DNA from: Antarctobacter sediminis
GTDB taxonomy: Bacteria > Pseudomonadota > Alphaproteobacteria > Rhodobacterales > Rhodobacteraceae
Reading direction: 5' to 3'
Assembly: GCF_019218285.1 (NCBI RefSeq)
Contig: NZ_JAHUZG010000001.1
Location: 1,520,967-1,584,966, forward strand
Length of the DNA: 64,000 nt
In this document: piece by piece, positions 33,847-42,901 of the stretch
How the letters are laid out: every line of letters starts with the position of its first letter
How positions within the stretch are numbered: the first letter of the stretch is position 1
Program-made: the position numbers and the translations under genes
The notes under the pieces: generated by a model
Told to the model about the DNA's origin: nothing
Seen by the model: only the letters and a program-made list of their open reading frames with translations
Database searches by the model: none

Positions 33847-34305
33847 ATGACAACTCTGACAGTGAACGGGAAAGAGCACAGGCTCGACCTTCCCGGCGAC
33901 ACGCCCCTGTTGTGGGCCCTGCGCGACGAACTGCGCCTGACCGGCACCAAGTTCGGTTGCGGCATCGCGCAATGCGGTGCCTGCACCGTCATGGTCGATG
34001 GCATGCCGCGCCGGTCCTGCGTGACGCCGCTTGATACGCTCGAAGGCGCCGACGTGACGACGATCGAGGCGCTGGACACCCCCGAGGCGCAGGCCGTCCG
34101 CAAGGCATGGGAACAGATCGACGTGCCGCAGTGCGGCTATTGCCAATCCGGGCAGATCGTCACCGCCGCACAGCTATTGCTGGAGGTGCCGAACCCGACG
34201 GACGAAGACATCGACAATGCCATGGCCGGAAACGCCTGCCGCTGCGCTACCTACCCGCGCATCCGCAAGGCGATCCATGATGCCGCCGCGCTGCTGGAGG
34301 GCTGA
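33847..34305 (+). CDS. iorA: 2Fe-2S subunit of a molybdenum hydroxylase (isoquinoline 1-oxidoreductase alpha type)
   Basis: A 152-residue two-domain iron-sulfur protein. The plant-ferredoxin-like N-domain has [11 protein letters not shown] near residue 38 and a further cysteine in RSCVTPL near residue 58; the helical C-domain has CGYCQSGQI near residue 98 and [11 protein letters not shown] near residue 133. It passes electrons from the molybdenum centre of the next gene product. ATG 33847 follows GAGGAAA. It starts a three-gene operon placed after the second 27-bp element. Confidence 0.92.
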   Translation: MTTLTVNGKEHRLDLPGDTPLLWALRDELRLTGTKFGCGIAQCGACTVMVDGMPRRSCVTPLDTLEGADVTTIEALDTPEAQAVRKAWEQIDVPQCGYCQSGQIVTAAQLLLEVPNPTDEDIDNAMAGNACRCATYPRIRKAIHDAAALLEG

Positions 34306-34308
34306 ACG

Positions 34309-36447
34309 ATGACTGCGACCCTCACCCGCCGTTCGGTCCTTGCCGGTGGTGCCGCACTGATCATCGGCACCCGCATCGCCATGGGCACCCGCGCCGCCGC
34401 GCAGCCGATGACCGGCCCGCTGGAAGCCAATGCCTTTGTCCGCATTGGCACCGATGACACTGTCACCGTCCTGATCAAACACATCGAATTCGGCCAAGGC
34501 ACCTGGACCGGGTTGTCGACACTGGTCGCCGACGAACTGGATGCTGACTGGGCACAGATCCGGGCTGAACACGCACCCGCCGATACCGCGACCTACCAGA
34601 ACTTTGTTTTTGGCATTCAGGGCACCGGCGCGTCGACCTCGATGCGCAATTCATACGACCAGATGCGCAAGGCCGGGGCCACCGCCCGCGCGATGCTGGT
34701 GGGCGCCGCCGCCAAGACATGGGATGTGCCTGCCTCCGAGATCACGGTGTCCAAGGGCGTCCTCTCGCACCCGTCAGGAAAATCCGCCCGCTTTGGCGAA
34801 CTGGTCGAGACTGCGCGCAGCATCACGCCGCCACAAGATCCGCCGCTCAAGACCCCGGACCGGTTCACCCTGATTGGCAAAGCGGCCCCGCGCCTTGACA
34901 CGCCGGCAAAAACTACGGGAGCGGCGCAGTTCACCATCGACGTCTATCGCGACAATATGCTGACCGTGGTGGTTGCCCATTCGCCATGGATCGGTGGCAA
35001 GGTTGGCGCGGTCGATGCCAGTGCCGCGCTGGCCGTGCCCGGTGTCGAGAAGGTCGAAACCATCCCAACCGGTGTCGCCGTCTACGCCATCAATACCTTT
35101 GCCGCCCTCAAGGGCCGCGAGGCGCTGACCATCGATTGGGACCTTGCCGAGGCCGAACGACGCAGCGCCGACGCCCAGATGGAAGACGTGGCCAATGCCG
35201 CGCGTGATGGCGACGGCGTGGTTGCTGACAGCTATGGCGACCTGACCACCGCCTTCGCAGATGCCGCCGAGGTGATCGAGGCCGAATACCGGCTACCTTT
35301 CCTTGCCCACACACCGCTGGAAGCGCTGGATGGCGTGATCGAAAGCCGCGCCGATGGTGTCGAAATCTGGATGGGCAGCCAGATGCAGACCGTCGATCAG
35401 CAAGTCACCGCCATGATCCTTGGACAGCCGGTTGAGGCGGTCAAGATCAACACCCTTCTGGGCGGTGGCAGCTTTGGTCGCCGGGCCCAGTACGACGGGC
35501 AATTCGCACAGGAACTGGCACAGGTTGCCAAGGCCGGAGGCCCGGGCACCTATAAACTGATCTGGACGCGCGAGGATGACTTGCACGGTGCCTATTATCG
35601 CCCGCAAGTGGTACACCGCCAACGCGCCGCTCTGGATGCCCAAGGTCGCATCATCGGGTGGGAAAACCGTTTTGCCACGGTGAGCATCATGGCCGGTTCG
35701 GCTTTCGAAGTGGTGATACAGAACGGCGTCGATCCTTTTTCGGTCGAAGGTGCGGTTCACAAGCCCTATGATTTCGGAGCATTCGAAGCGCGTTGGGTGC
35801 CGGTCACCAGCAAGGTGCCCCATCTTTGGTGGCGGTCAGTGGGCCATTCGCACACCGCCTTTGCAAACGAATGCTTCCTTGACGAGGTGCTTCAGGCCAA
35901 GGGCAAGGATCCGGTCAACGGCCGGCTGGAGCTGTTGGGCAGCAAATCGCCCCGTGACGCCGCCGTGCTGACGAAGGTGGCCGAAATGGCTAACTGGCAG
36001 GGCGCTCAGGGCACAGACGGTCGCGCATACGGGGTTGCGCTTCACCCCAGCTATGACAGCCATTTAGCTTATATCGCCGAGGTTTCAGACGAACATGGCA
36101 TGCCCAAGGTGCACAAGGTCTGGGTGGCCGCCGATGTGGGCATCGCGGTCAATCCCGACGTGGTGAAGGCGCAGATCGAAAGCGGGTTGGGCTATGGCCT
36201 CTCCGCCGCCCTCTATAACGAAATCACCTTCCAAGAGGACGGTCGCATCGCCCAATCGAACTTTGACAGCTACCGCCTGTTGCGAATGGGCGAAATGCCC
36301 GAGGTCGAAATCAACCTGATCGTGACCGACAACCCTCCCGGCGGGATCGGTGAAGCGGGCACGCCCCCCATCGCCCCCGCCGTCGCCAATGCATGGCGCG
36401 TGTTGACCGGCACCGCCGTGCGTCAACTGCCCTTCGAACGCGCCTGA
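34309..36447 (+). CDS. iorB: Molybdopterin subunit of an aldehyde/N-heterocycle oxidoreductase (IorB type)
   Basis: A 712-residue xanthine-dehydrogenase-family molybdenum protein. It carries a twin-arginine signal (LTRRSVLAGGAALI, cleavage near residue 33), so it works in the periplasm after folding. GGGSFGRRAQYDGQFAQELA near residue 384 binds the cofactor, and the catalytic glutamate lies in GGIGEAGTPPIAPAV near residue 682. Substrates of this group include isoquinoline and aldehydes; oxidation of reactive aldehydes would fit the electrophile context. It starts four bases after iorA. No XdhC-type maturation gene is adjacent. Confidence 0.9.
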   Translation: MTATLTRRSVLAGGAALIIGTRIAMGTRAAAQPMTGPLEANAFVRIGTDDTVTVLIKHIEFGQGTWTGLSTLVADELDADWAQIRAEHAPADTATYQNFVFGIQGTGASTSMRNSYDQMRKAGATARAMLVGAAAKTWDVPASEITVSKGVLSHPSGKSARFGELVETARSITPPQDPPLKTPDRFTLIGKAAPRLDTPAKTTGAAQFTIDVYRDNMLTVVVAHSPWIGGKVGAVDASAALAVPGVEKVETIPTGVAVYAINTFAALKGREALTIDWDLAEAERRSADAQMEDVANAARDGDGVVADSYGDLTTAFADAAEVIEAEYRLPFLAHTPLEALDGVIESRADGVEIWMGSQMQTVDQQVTAMILGQPVEAVKINTLLGGGSFGRRAQYDGQFAQELAQVAKAGGPGTYKLIWTREDDLHGAYYRPQVVHRQRAALDAQGRIIGWENRFATVSIMAGSAFEVVIQNGVDPFSVEGAVHKPYDFGAFEARWVPVTSKVPHLWWRSVGHSHTAFANECFLDEVLQAKGKDPVNGRLELLGSKSPRDAAVLTKVAEMANWQGAQGTDGRAYGVALHPSYDSHLAYIAEVSDEHGMPKVHKVWVAADVGIAVNPDVVKAQIESGLGYGLSAALYNEITFQEDGRIAQSNFDSYRLLRMGEMPEVEINLIVTDNPPGGIGEAGTPPIAPAVANAWRVLTGTAVRQLPFERA

Positions 36448-36459
36448 AGGAGTCCGAAG

Positions 36460-37074
36460 ATGACCATTTCCACACATCTGACACGTGCCGTTTTTGTCGC
36501 CCTTTTGCCCTTTGCGGCCGTGGCCGGTGACGGGAACGGCGGCGACCTGACCCCAGTCAGCGCCTTTGACGAAATCGCCGACAAGGGCGAACGCTCGGTC
36601 GCCCTTTTTGGCGAGATGCTGAAAGTGATCGAAAGCCCACGCTGTCTGAATTGCCACCCGGTCACGGGCGGCCCGACACAGGGCGACGACATGCGCCCTC
36701 ACGAACCGCCAATGGTGCGCGGAGACGGCGATTTCGGTGCGCCCGGCATGTATTGCACAACCTGCCACACAGGCGACAATGTTGCGTTCATCACCGGCAA
36801 GGGGTCGATCCCCGGGCATGAACCATGGGTGCTTGCGCCAGCGTCCATGGGATGGGTTGGCCTGACAGACAACCAGATCTGCGAACAGTTGAAGGATCCC
36901 GAACGCAACGGCGGACGGTCGCTGGACGAAATCCGTGAACACATGGCCGAAGACGGGCTGGTCGGCTGGGCATGGCATCCGGGCCAAGGCCGCACCCCGG
37001 CCCCGGGCAGCCAGCACGAATTTGGCGAACTGGTCAGCGCGTGGATCGAAACCGGCGCAGCCTGCCCCGGGTGA
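36460..37074 (+). CDS. Exported dihaem cytochrome c, electron acceptor of IorAB
   Basis: A 204-residue protein with a signal peptide (cleavage near AVAGDG, residue 23) and two haem-binding motifs, CLNCH near residue 66 and CTTCH near residue 98. Both haems lie in the first half; the C-terminal half has a conserved HPGQGRTPAPGSQHEFGEL and a lone cysteine near the end. Cytochromes of this kind accompany periplasmic IorAB-type enzymes and pass electrons to the respiratory chain. It starts 12 bp after iorB and is followed by a terminator. Confidence 0.88.
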   Translation: MTISTHLTRAVFVALLPFAAVAGDGNGGDLTPVSAFDEIADKGERSVALFGEMLKVIESPRCLNCHPVTGGPTQGDDMRPHEPPMVRGDGDFGAPGMYCTTCHTGDNVAFITGKGSIPGHEPWVLAPASMGWVGLTDNQICEQLKDPERNGGRSLDEIREHMAEDGLVGWAWHPGQGRTPAPGSQHEFGELVSAWIETGAACPG

Positions 37075-37105
37075 TCCCCCGCTGGTCGCCTCTGAACCAC
37101 TCTGA

Positions 37106-37134
37106 AAGGCCCGGCAACCTACCGGGCCTTTCTT
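37106..37134 (+). terminator. Rho-independent terminator after the ior operon
   Basis: A 10-bp stem AAAGGCCCGG (37106-37115) with CCGGGCCTTT (37122-37131) and a 7-base loop, ending in a short T run. It closes the rightward iorA-iorB-cytochrome operon and may also end the leftward MmgE/PrpD transcript. Confidence 0.85.
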
Positions 37135-37275
37135 GCGTCGCCCTGGTGCGGGCTTTGGGCGCATTTCTTTGCAATGACACGCGGGACGTGATCATCACCG
37201 ACACCGTCGTGATCCTGCGGCAAAAGCCGCCGCGCGCTTGCCCGGGATGTGGTGGGGAGCAGGCCCCGGAGGCGT

Positions 37276-38592
37276 CTATGCCCCGGCGCCGGCCACCATG
37301 GCGCCCAGTTCCCGTGCCTTGGTCTGCGGCTGCGACAGGATCATGGCGGCCAGCTCTTCGGCCTCTGCCCCCATCAGCAACCGAGCTTTTTCCCGCAGCT
37401 TGGCGGTCAGGTCCTCCAAGGGAACCGGGGCGGCAAGGTCATGGGACTGGGTTTCTTTCCGTCCGTCGGCAAAATGAAGTTCGACCTCGGCCTGCATGTC
37501 CCCAACAGAGGCATCCCCGATCACGTCGACCCGCTCTGCCAGATCGGCAAAGGCCGCCTCCGCGGCAAGCGCATCCGTGTAGACCTTGGGATCGGCGGTC
37601 GAAACGCCGGACAGCGACATGCTCGCCAGCCAGCCATAGCTGAACTTGACCTCCAAGCCGGTGCGCGGAGCCTTGAGATCGCAGACTGTCAGCCATCGCG
37701 GACTGGTGCGCAGAACCAACCGCGACACCCTCTCCGGTGACAATGTTTCGCGCGCTTTCAGATGCGCCAGCGCCTCAAGCATCGCGTGGGTGCCGTGACA
37801 ACAGGCGTGCAGCTTGTATTGGATGTCTTCAAAGAGGAACCGCCCAGTGGCCTCCTCTGGCAGCGTTCCGGCCCCATGGTGGGTGACAAGAAACCCCTGC
37901 GCCCCTTCCAGCCCATCCTGCGCCGAGGTCAACCCCGCTTTGGCCAGTGCGGCGCATTCCACACCCGTCGAGGCCGCGTAGCCAGCGTTCAAGGGTTTGC
38001 CCATGGTGCCGAACTGGTTGCGCAGGCCAGAGGCGCGCGTGGAACAAAGGCCCAGCGCCGCGCGCATCCCCGGTTCGTCCAATCCCATCAGCCGTCCCGC
38101 AGCAAGCGTCGCGCCAAAAGCCCCCGCCGTGGCGGTCTGGTGATAACCGATGTCATAGTGGTCGCGCCCCAGTGCCAGACCGGTCAGGATCGCGCCCTCG
38201 GCCCCTGCAAGAAATGCCTCGACCACGGACTCCAGCCCCGCGCCCTGCGCCTCGCCCACGGCAAGGGCCGCGCCATAGATCCCGGCGGACAGATGCCCGA
38301 TATGGGCAAAATGCGTGTCGTCATAGTCCAGCGCATGTGAGGCCGTCGCGTTCAGCAAGGCCGCCGCGCGCATGGGCATCCGCCGCCCGCCAACCGCCTG
38401 CGCCGCCGCCGCGCCCCCTTCGCTGTCCAGATAGGCCGCCAGCCGCAGCGTAACGGGCTCACTTGCCCCTGCGCGCAGGCAAGCCACCCAATCCAGTAGT
38501 GACAGGCGCGCCATTTCGCGGCTGCGCGATGGCATGTCAGTGCCCGGCATCCTTGCCAGTTCCATCAGGCGCTCGATCACGGGGCGGGTCAT
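37276..38592 (-). CDS. MmgE/PrpD family protein
   Basis: A 438-residue protein of the 2-methylcitrate dehydratase/immune-responsive-gene family. Matching parts are LLNATASHALDYDDTHFAHIGHLSAG near residue 78, GRDHYDIGYHQTATAGAFGATLAAGRLMG near residue 142, and YKLHACCHGTHAMLEAL near residue 258. Members include methylcitrate dehydratase and cis-aconitate decarboxylase, and many have unknown substrates. It is divergent from the acyl-CoA dehydrogenase operon at 38762, suggesting joint control and a part in the same catabolic route. No propionate genes are near. Confidence 0.87.
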   Translation of the reverse strand: MTRPVIERLMELARMPGTDMPSRSREMARLSLLDWVACLRAGASEPVTLRLAAYLDSEGGAAAAQAVGGRRMPMRAAALLNATASHALDYDDTHFAHIGHLSAGIYGAALAVGEAQGAGLESVVEAFLAGAEGAILTGLALGRDHYDIGYHQTATAGAFGATLAAGRLMGLDEPGMRAALGLCSTRASGLRNQFGTMGKPLNAGYAASTGVECAALAKAGLTSAQDGLEGAQGFLVTHHGAGTLPEEATGRFLFEDIQYKLHACCHGTHAMLEALAHLKARETLSPERVSRLVLRTSPRWLTVCDLKAPRTGLEVKFSYGWLASMSLSGVSTADPKVYTDALAAEAAFADLAERVDVIGDASVGDMQAEVELHFADGRKETQSHDLAAPVPLEDLTAKLREKARLLMGAEAEELAAMILSQPQTKARELGAMVAGAGA

Positions 38593-38675
38593 GTTATTTC
38601 CTTTCCTGTCGGCCTTGGCCTGAACGGGTCATCAGGGCCCGTGCCGGCCAGCGGCAAATTACGCATGGACATTTT

Positions 38676-38695
38676 ATTTCGCAAGCGTATTGTTC
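38676..38695. promoter_or_regulatory. Candidate MarR operator upstream of the acyl-CoA dehydrogenase operon
   Basis: The stretch TTTCGCAAGCGTATTGTTCG lies in the AT-rich gap between the MmgE/PrpD and acyl-CoA dehydrogenase genes. GCAAGCGTATTGTT matches GCAAGCGAATTATT at 49012-49025 at 12 of 14 positions. The second site and a third at 52194 flank genes near the MarR regulator at 51454, so this is a candidate member of the same regulon. Confidence 0.45.
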
Positions 38696-38761
38696 GCACA
38701 CTATCTTTATTTGGCGACCCACCGGGGCCCGCCAACACCGCAAGAGCGAAGGGGAGAGCGC

Positions 38762-39940
38762 GTGGAACCATATTTGAACACCGAGGACAGGGCCTTTCGG
38801 GAGGAGGTCGTCACCTTTCTCGACCGGGCCATGCCCGAAGATATCAAGCGCAGCTTTCTGGACATGCGCCGCCACACGCAAGAGCAATCCATGCGCTGGC
38901 ATCGCATACTTGCCGCGCAGGGTTGGGCCGCGCCGCATTGGCCCAAGGAGCATGGCGGTGCCGGTTGGACCCCGATCCAGCAATATATCCTCGAGGTGGA
39001 GTCCGCGATGCGGGGCGCGCCCCGGGTCCGCCCCTTTGCGCTCAAGATGTTCGGACCGGTTCTGATCCGCTATGGCAGCGAAACCCAGAAAGACCGCTAT
39101 CTGGACCCGATGATGAAAGCCGAGGAGTTCTGGTGCCAAGGCTTTTCAGAGCCGGGCGCAGGATCAGACCTTGCAAGCCTCAAGACCCGCGCCGAGCGGA
39201 CCAACCATGGGTACAAAATCAACGGGTCCAAGACATGGACTACCATGGGCCATCACGCCGACTTCATGTTTGCCCTCGTGCGCACCGATCCGGGTGCTGC
39301 AAAACGTCAGGCGGGCATCTCCATGGTCATCATCGACATGAAGGCCCCCGGCGTCACGGTTCGGCCCATCGTCACCATCGACGGCGATCACCATGTAAAC
39401 GAAGTTTTCTTAGACAATGTCGAGATCCCTGCGGAAAACCTTGTCGGTGAAGAGAACGCCGGCTGGAGCATCGCCAAGTTCCTGTTGCAGAACGAACGGG
39501 TCAGCATTGCCAATGTCGGTCTCAGCAAGGCGCAGTTCGCCCTGTTGAAACGTCTGGCCGCGCGTCCGGACCAGGACGGGCAGACCCGCATAGACGATCC
39601 GGTACTTGCCCGGCGCTTTGCCGATCTGGACACCGACCTGCTTGCGCTGGAGGTGACAAACCTGCGCATGTTGACAGCCTTGCAAGGCGGGGCCGACCCC
39701 GGCGTCCTGTCCTCTTACCTGAAACTGCGCGGGACAGAGATCCAGCAGCGCATCGCTGAACTGGCGATGGACCTCGCCGGGCCGGACGGCCTGCGCTGGC
39801 AGCAGGATACAGCTCCGCCCGAGGATCTCTACGGGTTGAACCTCTGGCTCTACAGCCGCGCCTTTACGATCTTTGGCGGGTCCAGCGAGATCATGAAGAA
39901 CATCATTGCCAAGCAGATCATGGGGGCGACATCGGCATGA
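38762..39940 (+). CDS. Acyl-CoA dehydrogenase, large partner of a two-subunit enzyme
   Basis: A 392-residue acyl-CoA dehydrogenase. The FAD-binding middle shows FWCQGFSEPGAGSDLASLKTRAE near residue 118, NGSKTWTTMGHHADF near residue 152, and the C-terminal FGGSSEIMKNIIAKQIMG. It is followed, with ATGA overlap, by a second, divergent acyl-CoA dehydrogenase. Such pairs form heteromeric enzymes acting on cyclic, branched or dicarboxylic CoA esters (PimC/PimD, steroid-type FadE pairs). The start is GTG 38762 with AAGGGGAG upstream. Confidence 0.88.
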   Translation: MEPYLNTEDRAFREEVVTFLDRAMPEDIKRSFLDMRRHTQEQSMRWHRILAAQGWAAPHWPKEHGGAGWTPIQQYILEVESAMRGAPRVRPFALKMFGPVLIRYGSETQKDRYLDPMMKAEEFWCQGFSEPGAGSDLASLKTRAERTNHGYKINGSKTWTTMGHHADFMFALVRTDPGAAKRQAGISMVIIDMKAPGVTVRPIVTIDGDHHVNEVFLDNVEIPAENLVGEENAGWSIAKFLLQNERVSIANVGLSKAQFALLKRLAARPDQDGQTRIDDPVLARRFADLDTDLLALEVTNLRMLTALQGGADPGVLSSYLKLRGTEIQQRIAELAMDLAGPDGLRWQQDTAPPEDLYGLNLWLYSRAFTIFGGSSEIMKNIIAKQIMGATSA

Positions 39941-41007
39941 GCATCTTTGACAAGAGCGAAGAACAGCAGATGCTGGCGGATGGCGTTGCGCGCCTGTTGA
40001 TGGATACCGGCTATCCCGAGGCCCGCAATGACATCCTGTCCGGGCGCAAGGCGGATGCCACCGCAACCCTGACCGACATGGGCTTTCTCGGCGCAACGCT
40101 GCCCGAAAGCTTTGGTGGCGCTGGGTTGGGGATCGCGGACGTGGTGCCCGCATTGGTTGAAAACGGCCGCCTTGGCGGGCTGGAGCCGGTGACTGGCCCC
40201 CTGCTTGCAGGACTGGCGCTGACACTGTTGTCCGAAGGCGGCAGCCTGTCCCTGCCAGAAGGCGTTCCGATGGCGCTGGCCCTGGCCGACGCTGAACAGC
40301 CAGACCAGTTGCCCATGGTTCTGGACGCCGACGAAAACTGCGCCCTGCTGGTGGCCACGCAAGGCGACGACGGCCAGGACAAACTGTACCTGGTTGCCCC
40401 CGGCGCGGCACGGGTGAAAGCCTATCACCTGCCTGATGGGCGCCGGGCCGCGGATGTCACCCTGACCGGCGCGGACATGGCCAGCGCTCCGCATGTGACT
40501 TTGGCCAAAGGCAGCGCAGCACGCCTGCACGACATGGCCGCGACCCTGCTTTGCGCCGATGCACTTGGCGCCTTTCAGACCATGTGTGACCTGACACGGG
40601 ACTATCTGGACACGCGCGAACAATTCGGACAGCCGCTGTCCAGCCACCAGGTGCTGCAACATGCGTTGGTGGACGCCTTCCACGAGATCGAACACGTCCA
40701 ATCCCTTTTGCATCTGGCAACCCAGTCCTGCGCGACCGACGACGACGACCGCCTGCGCGCGCGTTCGGTTTCGGCGCTGAAACGGATGGTCGGACAACGG
40801 CTGCGCGCGGCGGGGGCCTCGACCATCCAGATGCACGGCGGCATTGGCATGACCGACGAATACGCGCTTGGCCATTACATGAAACGGATCCTTGTCGCGG
40901 ACATGCTGTTCGGGTCCTCTGACAGGCACGCCCGCCGGATCGCTGAGCAGATCAAGATCGAAGCCAAGGCCAACCCCTTTGCCGACCTTGAGGCCAGCCT
41001 GACATGA
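39937..41007 (+). CDS. Acyl-CoA dehydrogenase, small partner (PimD-like)
   Basis: A 356-residue acyl-CoA dehydrogenase homologue with weak FAD motifs in the middle domain but a well-kept C-terminal domain (REQFGQPLSSHQVLQHALVDAFHEIEHVQSLL and QMHGGIGMTDEYALGHYMKR). The same asymmetry is seen in the smaller members of heteromeric acyl-CoA dehydrogenases. It overlaps both neighbours by four bases, so it is translated with the large partner and the following hydratase. Substrate unknown. Confidence 0.85.
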   Translation: MSIFDKSEEQQMLADGVARLLMDTGYPEARNDILSGRKADATATLTDMGFLGATLPESFGGAGLGIADVVPALVENGRLGGLEPVTGPLLAGLALTLLSEGGSLSLPEGVPMALALADAEQPDQLPMVLDADENCALLVATQGDDGQDKLYLVAPGAARVKAYHLPDGRRAADVTLTGADMASAPHVTLAKGSAARLHDMAATLLCADALGAFQTMCDLTRDYLDTREQFGQPLSSHQVLQHALVDAFHEIEHVQSLLHLATQSCATDDDDRLRARSVSALKRMVGQRLRAAGASTIQMHGGIGMTDEYALGHYMKRILVADMLFGSSDRHARRIAEQIKIEAKANPFADLEASLT

Positions 41008-41816
41008 CCGCCTCGACACAGACCATTCCCGAAACCACGATCCACGCCGAAACCCGTGGCAGCACCCTGCTGATCCGAATGGACGGGCCGGAAACCCGCA
41101 ACGCGATCACCGGCCCGAACTTTGGCCGGATGCGCGCGCTGTTGGCGGATGCGAGCCGCAACCCTGCCCTGCGTGCCGTGGTGATCACCGGGGACAACGG
41201 CTATTTTTCCTCGGGCGGCAATCTGCGCCGTCTGAAAAAGACCGCCGAGGGCCCTTATTCCGAGGCCTCGTCAAACACCGATCTTTTGTCTGCCATGATC
41301 CTTGGCATCCGCGACTGCCCCCTGCCCGTCATCGCGGCGGTCGAGGGCGGCGCGGTAGGCGTTGCGACCTCGCTGGCCTTGGCCTGTGACATGATCGTCG
41401 CCGCAAGCGACGTGTCTTTCACCGTGGCCTATGTGCGGATCGGCCTGACACCGGATGGCGGCGTCACCCATTTCCTCAGCGCCGCCCTGCCCCGCCAGAT
41501 CGTTTCCGAACTGTGCCTGACCGGCGCCCCGATCACCGCCGAACGGCTGGCAACGGCGGGTCTGGTCAATCGCGTGGTCGACAAGGGCACCGCGCTGGAC
41601 ACCGCGCTGGACTTGGCGAAACGGTTCGACAAAGCCCCCCGCACCGCGGTTTCGGTCATCAAGTCCGAACTGAACGCCGCCCCCCGCAACAGCCTAGCCG
41701 AGCAACTGGCGCTGGAGGCGCAAAACCTGAACCACGCGCGCTATCAGCCCGAAGGCCGCGAGGGCATTGCCGCCTTCCTTGAGAAACGCAAGCCGGAGTT
41801 CCCGAGCAATGAATAA
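41004..41816 (+). CDS. Enoyl-CoA hydratase/isomerase
   Basis: A 270-residue crotonase. RMDGPETRNAITGPNFGRM near residue 24, the first oxyanion segment DNGYFSSGGNLRRLKK near residue 62 and the second AVEGGAVGVATSLALACDM near residue 110 are typical. The position of the usual catalytic glutamates carries RIGLTPDGGVTHFLSA, with aspartate in PDGG as in isomerase-like members, so isomerase or lyase activity is possible. It overlaps the preceding acyl-CoA dehydrogenase and the next gene. Confidence 0.87.
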   Translation: MTASTQTIPETTIHAETRGSTLLIRMDGPETRNAITGPNFGRMRALLADASRNPALRAVVITGDNGYFSSGGNLRRLKKTAEGPYSEASSNTDLLSAMILGIRDCPLPVIAAVEGGAVGVATSLALACDMIVAASDVSFTVAYVRIGLTPDGGVTHFLSAALPRQIVSELCLTGAPITAERLATAGLVNRVVDKGTALDTALDLAKRFDKAPRTAVSVIKSELNAAPRNSLAEQLALEAQNLNHARYQPEGREGIAAFLEKRKPEFPSNE

Positions 41817-42804
41817 ACACGCCCCCATCCGCCAGCTGCCAAAGGCGCTGGCCAACCTGCGCGTCCCCATGGTCGCGGCACCGCTGTTCATCATTTCGAA
41901 CCCGGATCTGGTCATCGCCCAATGCAAGGCTGGGATCGTCGGCAGCTTTCCGGCGCTGAACGCCCGTGAGGAAGACGGCGAGCCCATCTTGCTGGAAGCA
42001 TGGCTCAAGCGCATCACAGAAGAACTGGACCGCTACAATCAGGCCCATCCCGATGCGCCTGCCGCGCCCTTTGCAGTCAACCAGATCGTGCACAAATCCA
42101 ACACCCGGCTGGAACGCGACATGGAAATCTGCGCCCGCTGGAAAGTGCCGATCTGGATCACCTCGCTGGGCGCCCGCCCCGAGGTCAACGAGGCCGCGCA
42201 TTCCTGCGGCGGCATCGCCCTGCATGATGTCATCAACGACATGTTCGCGCGCAAAGCCATTGCCAAGGGCGCGGACGGATTGATCGCGGTCGCAGCCGGT
42301 GCCGGCGGCCATGCCGGGCCAATCTCTCCTTTTGCGCTGATTCAGGAAATCCGCGAATGGTTCGACGGGCCCCTGCTGCTGTCCGGGTCCATCGCCACGG
42401 GGCGCGCTCTGCTGGCGGCACAGGTGATGGGCGCGGATCTGGGCTATGTCGGCTCCCCCTTCATCGCCACCCAAGAGGCCAACGCCGTTGAAGGTTACAA
42501 GCGCATGGTGCTGGAAAGCGGTGCCAGCGACATCGTCAATTCAAAGCTCTTTACCGGGATCGCGGGGAACTATCTCAAACCGTCGATCCGCAATATCGGA
42601 CTGGATCCCGATGCCCTGCCCACCGATCCAACAGAAATGAACTATGGCCGGGGCGAAGGCGGCAGCGCCAAACCCAAGGCCTGGAAAGAAGTCTGGGGCG
42701 CGGGCCACGGCATCGGCGCGGTGCGCGACGTGCTGCCCGCCGGTGATCTGGTGGCCCGGATCGGTCGTGAATACCGGCAGGCGCTTGCAGATATCCGGCG
42801 CTGA
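41809..42804 (+). CDS. Nitronate monooxygenase-like flavin enzyme
   Basis: A 331-residue TIM-barrel FMN protein of the nitronate monooxygenase/2-nitropropane dioxygenase family. Family segments are LRVPMVAAPLFIISNPDLVIAQCKAGIVGSFPALNAR at the start, GADGLIAVAAGAGGHAG near residue 155 (FMN phosphate region and active histidine) and LLLSGSIATGRALLAAQVMGADLGYVGSPFIAT near residue 188. ATG 41809 overlaps the hydratase gene by 8 bases. In CoA-ester operons such enzymes often have unknown oxidative or reductive roles. A strong terminator follows. Confidence 0.85.
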   Translation: MNKHAPIRQLPKALANLRVPMVAAPLFIISNPDLVIAQCKAGIVGSFPALNAREEDGEPILLEAWLKRITEELDRYNQAHPDAPAAPFAVNQIVHKSNTRLERDMEICARWKVPIWITSLGARPEVNEAAHSCGGIALHDVINDMFARKAIAKGADGLIAVAAGAGGHAGPISPFALIQEIREWFDGPLLLSGSIATGRALLAAQVMGADLGYVGSPFIATQEANAVEGYKRMVLESGASDIVNSKLFTGIAGNYLKPSIRNIGLDPDALPTDPTEMNYGRGEGGSAKPKAWKEVWGAGHGIGAVRDVLPAGDLVARIGREYRQALADIRR

Positions 42805-42830
42805 CCTCCTACCTCCCTGCCGGATAACCG

Positions 42831-42862
42831 AAGGGCCGCCCGTTTCCGGGCGGCCCTTTTTT
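42831..42862. terminator. Rho-independent terminator between convergent operons
   Basis: An 11-bp stem AAGGGCCGCCC (42831-42841) pairs with GGGCGGCCCTT (42848-42858) around a GTTTCC loop and runs into a T tract to 42862. The A's at its left end also give a T run on the other strand, so it can end both the rightward dehydrogenase operon and the leftward TRAP operon. Confidence 0.92.
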
Positions 42863-42901
42863 GGTATTGGCAAAAGGGGCACGGGCCCCTCTCTGCGCAG
42901 T

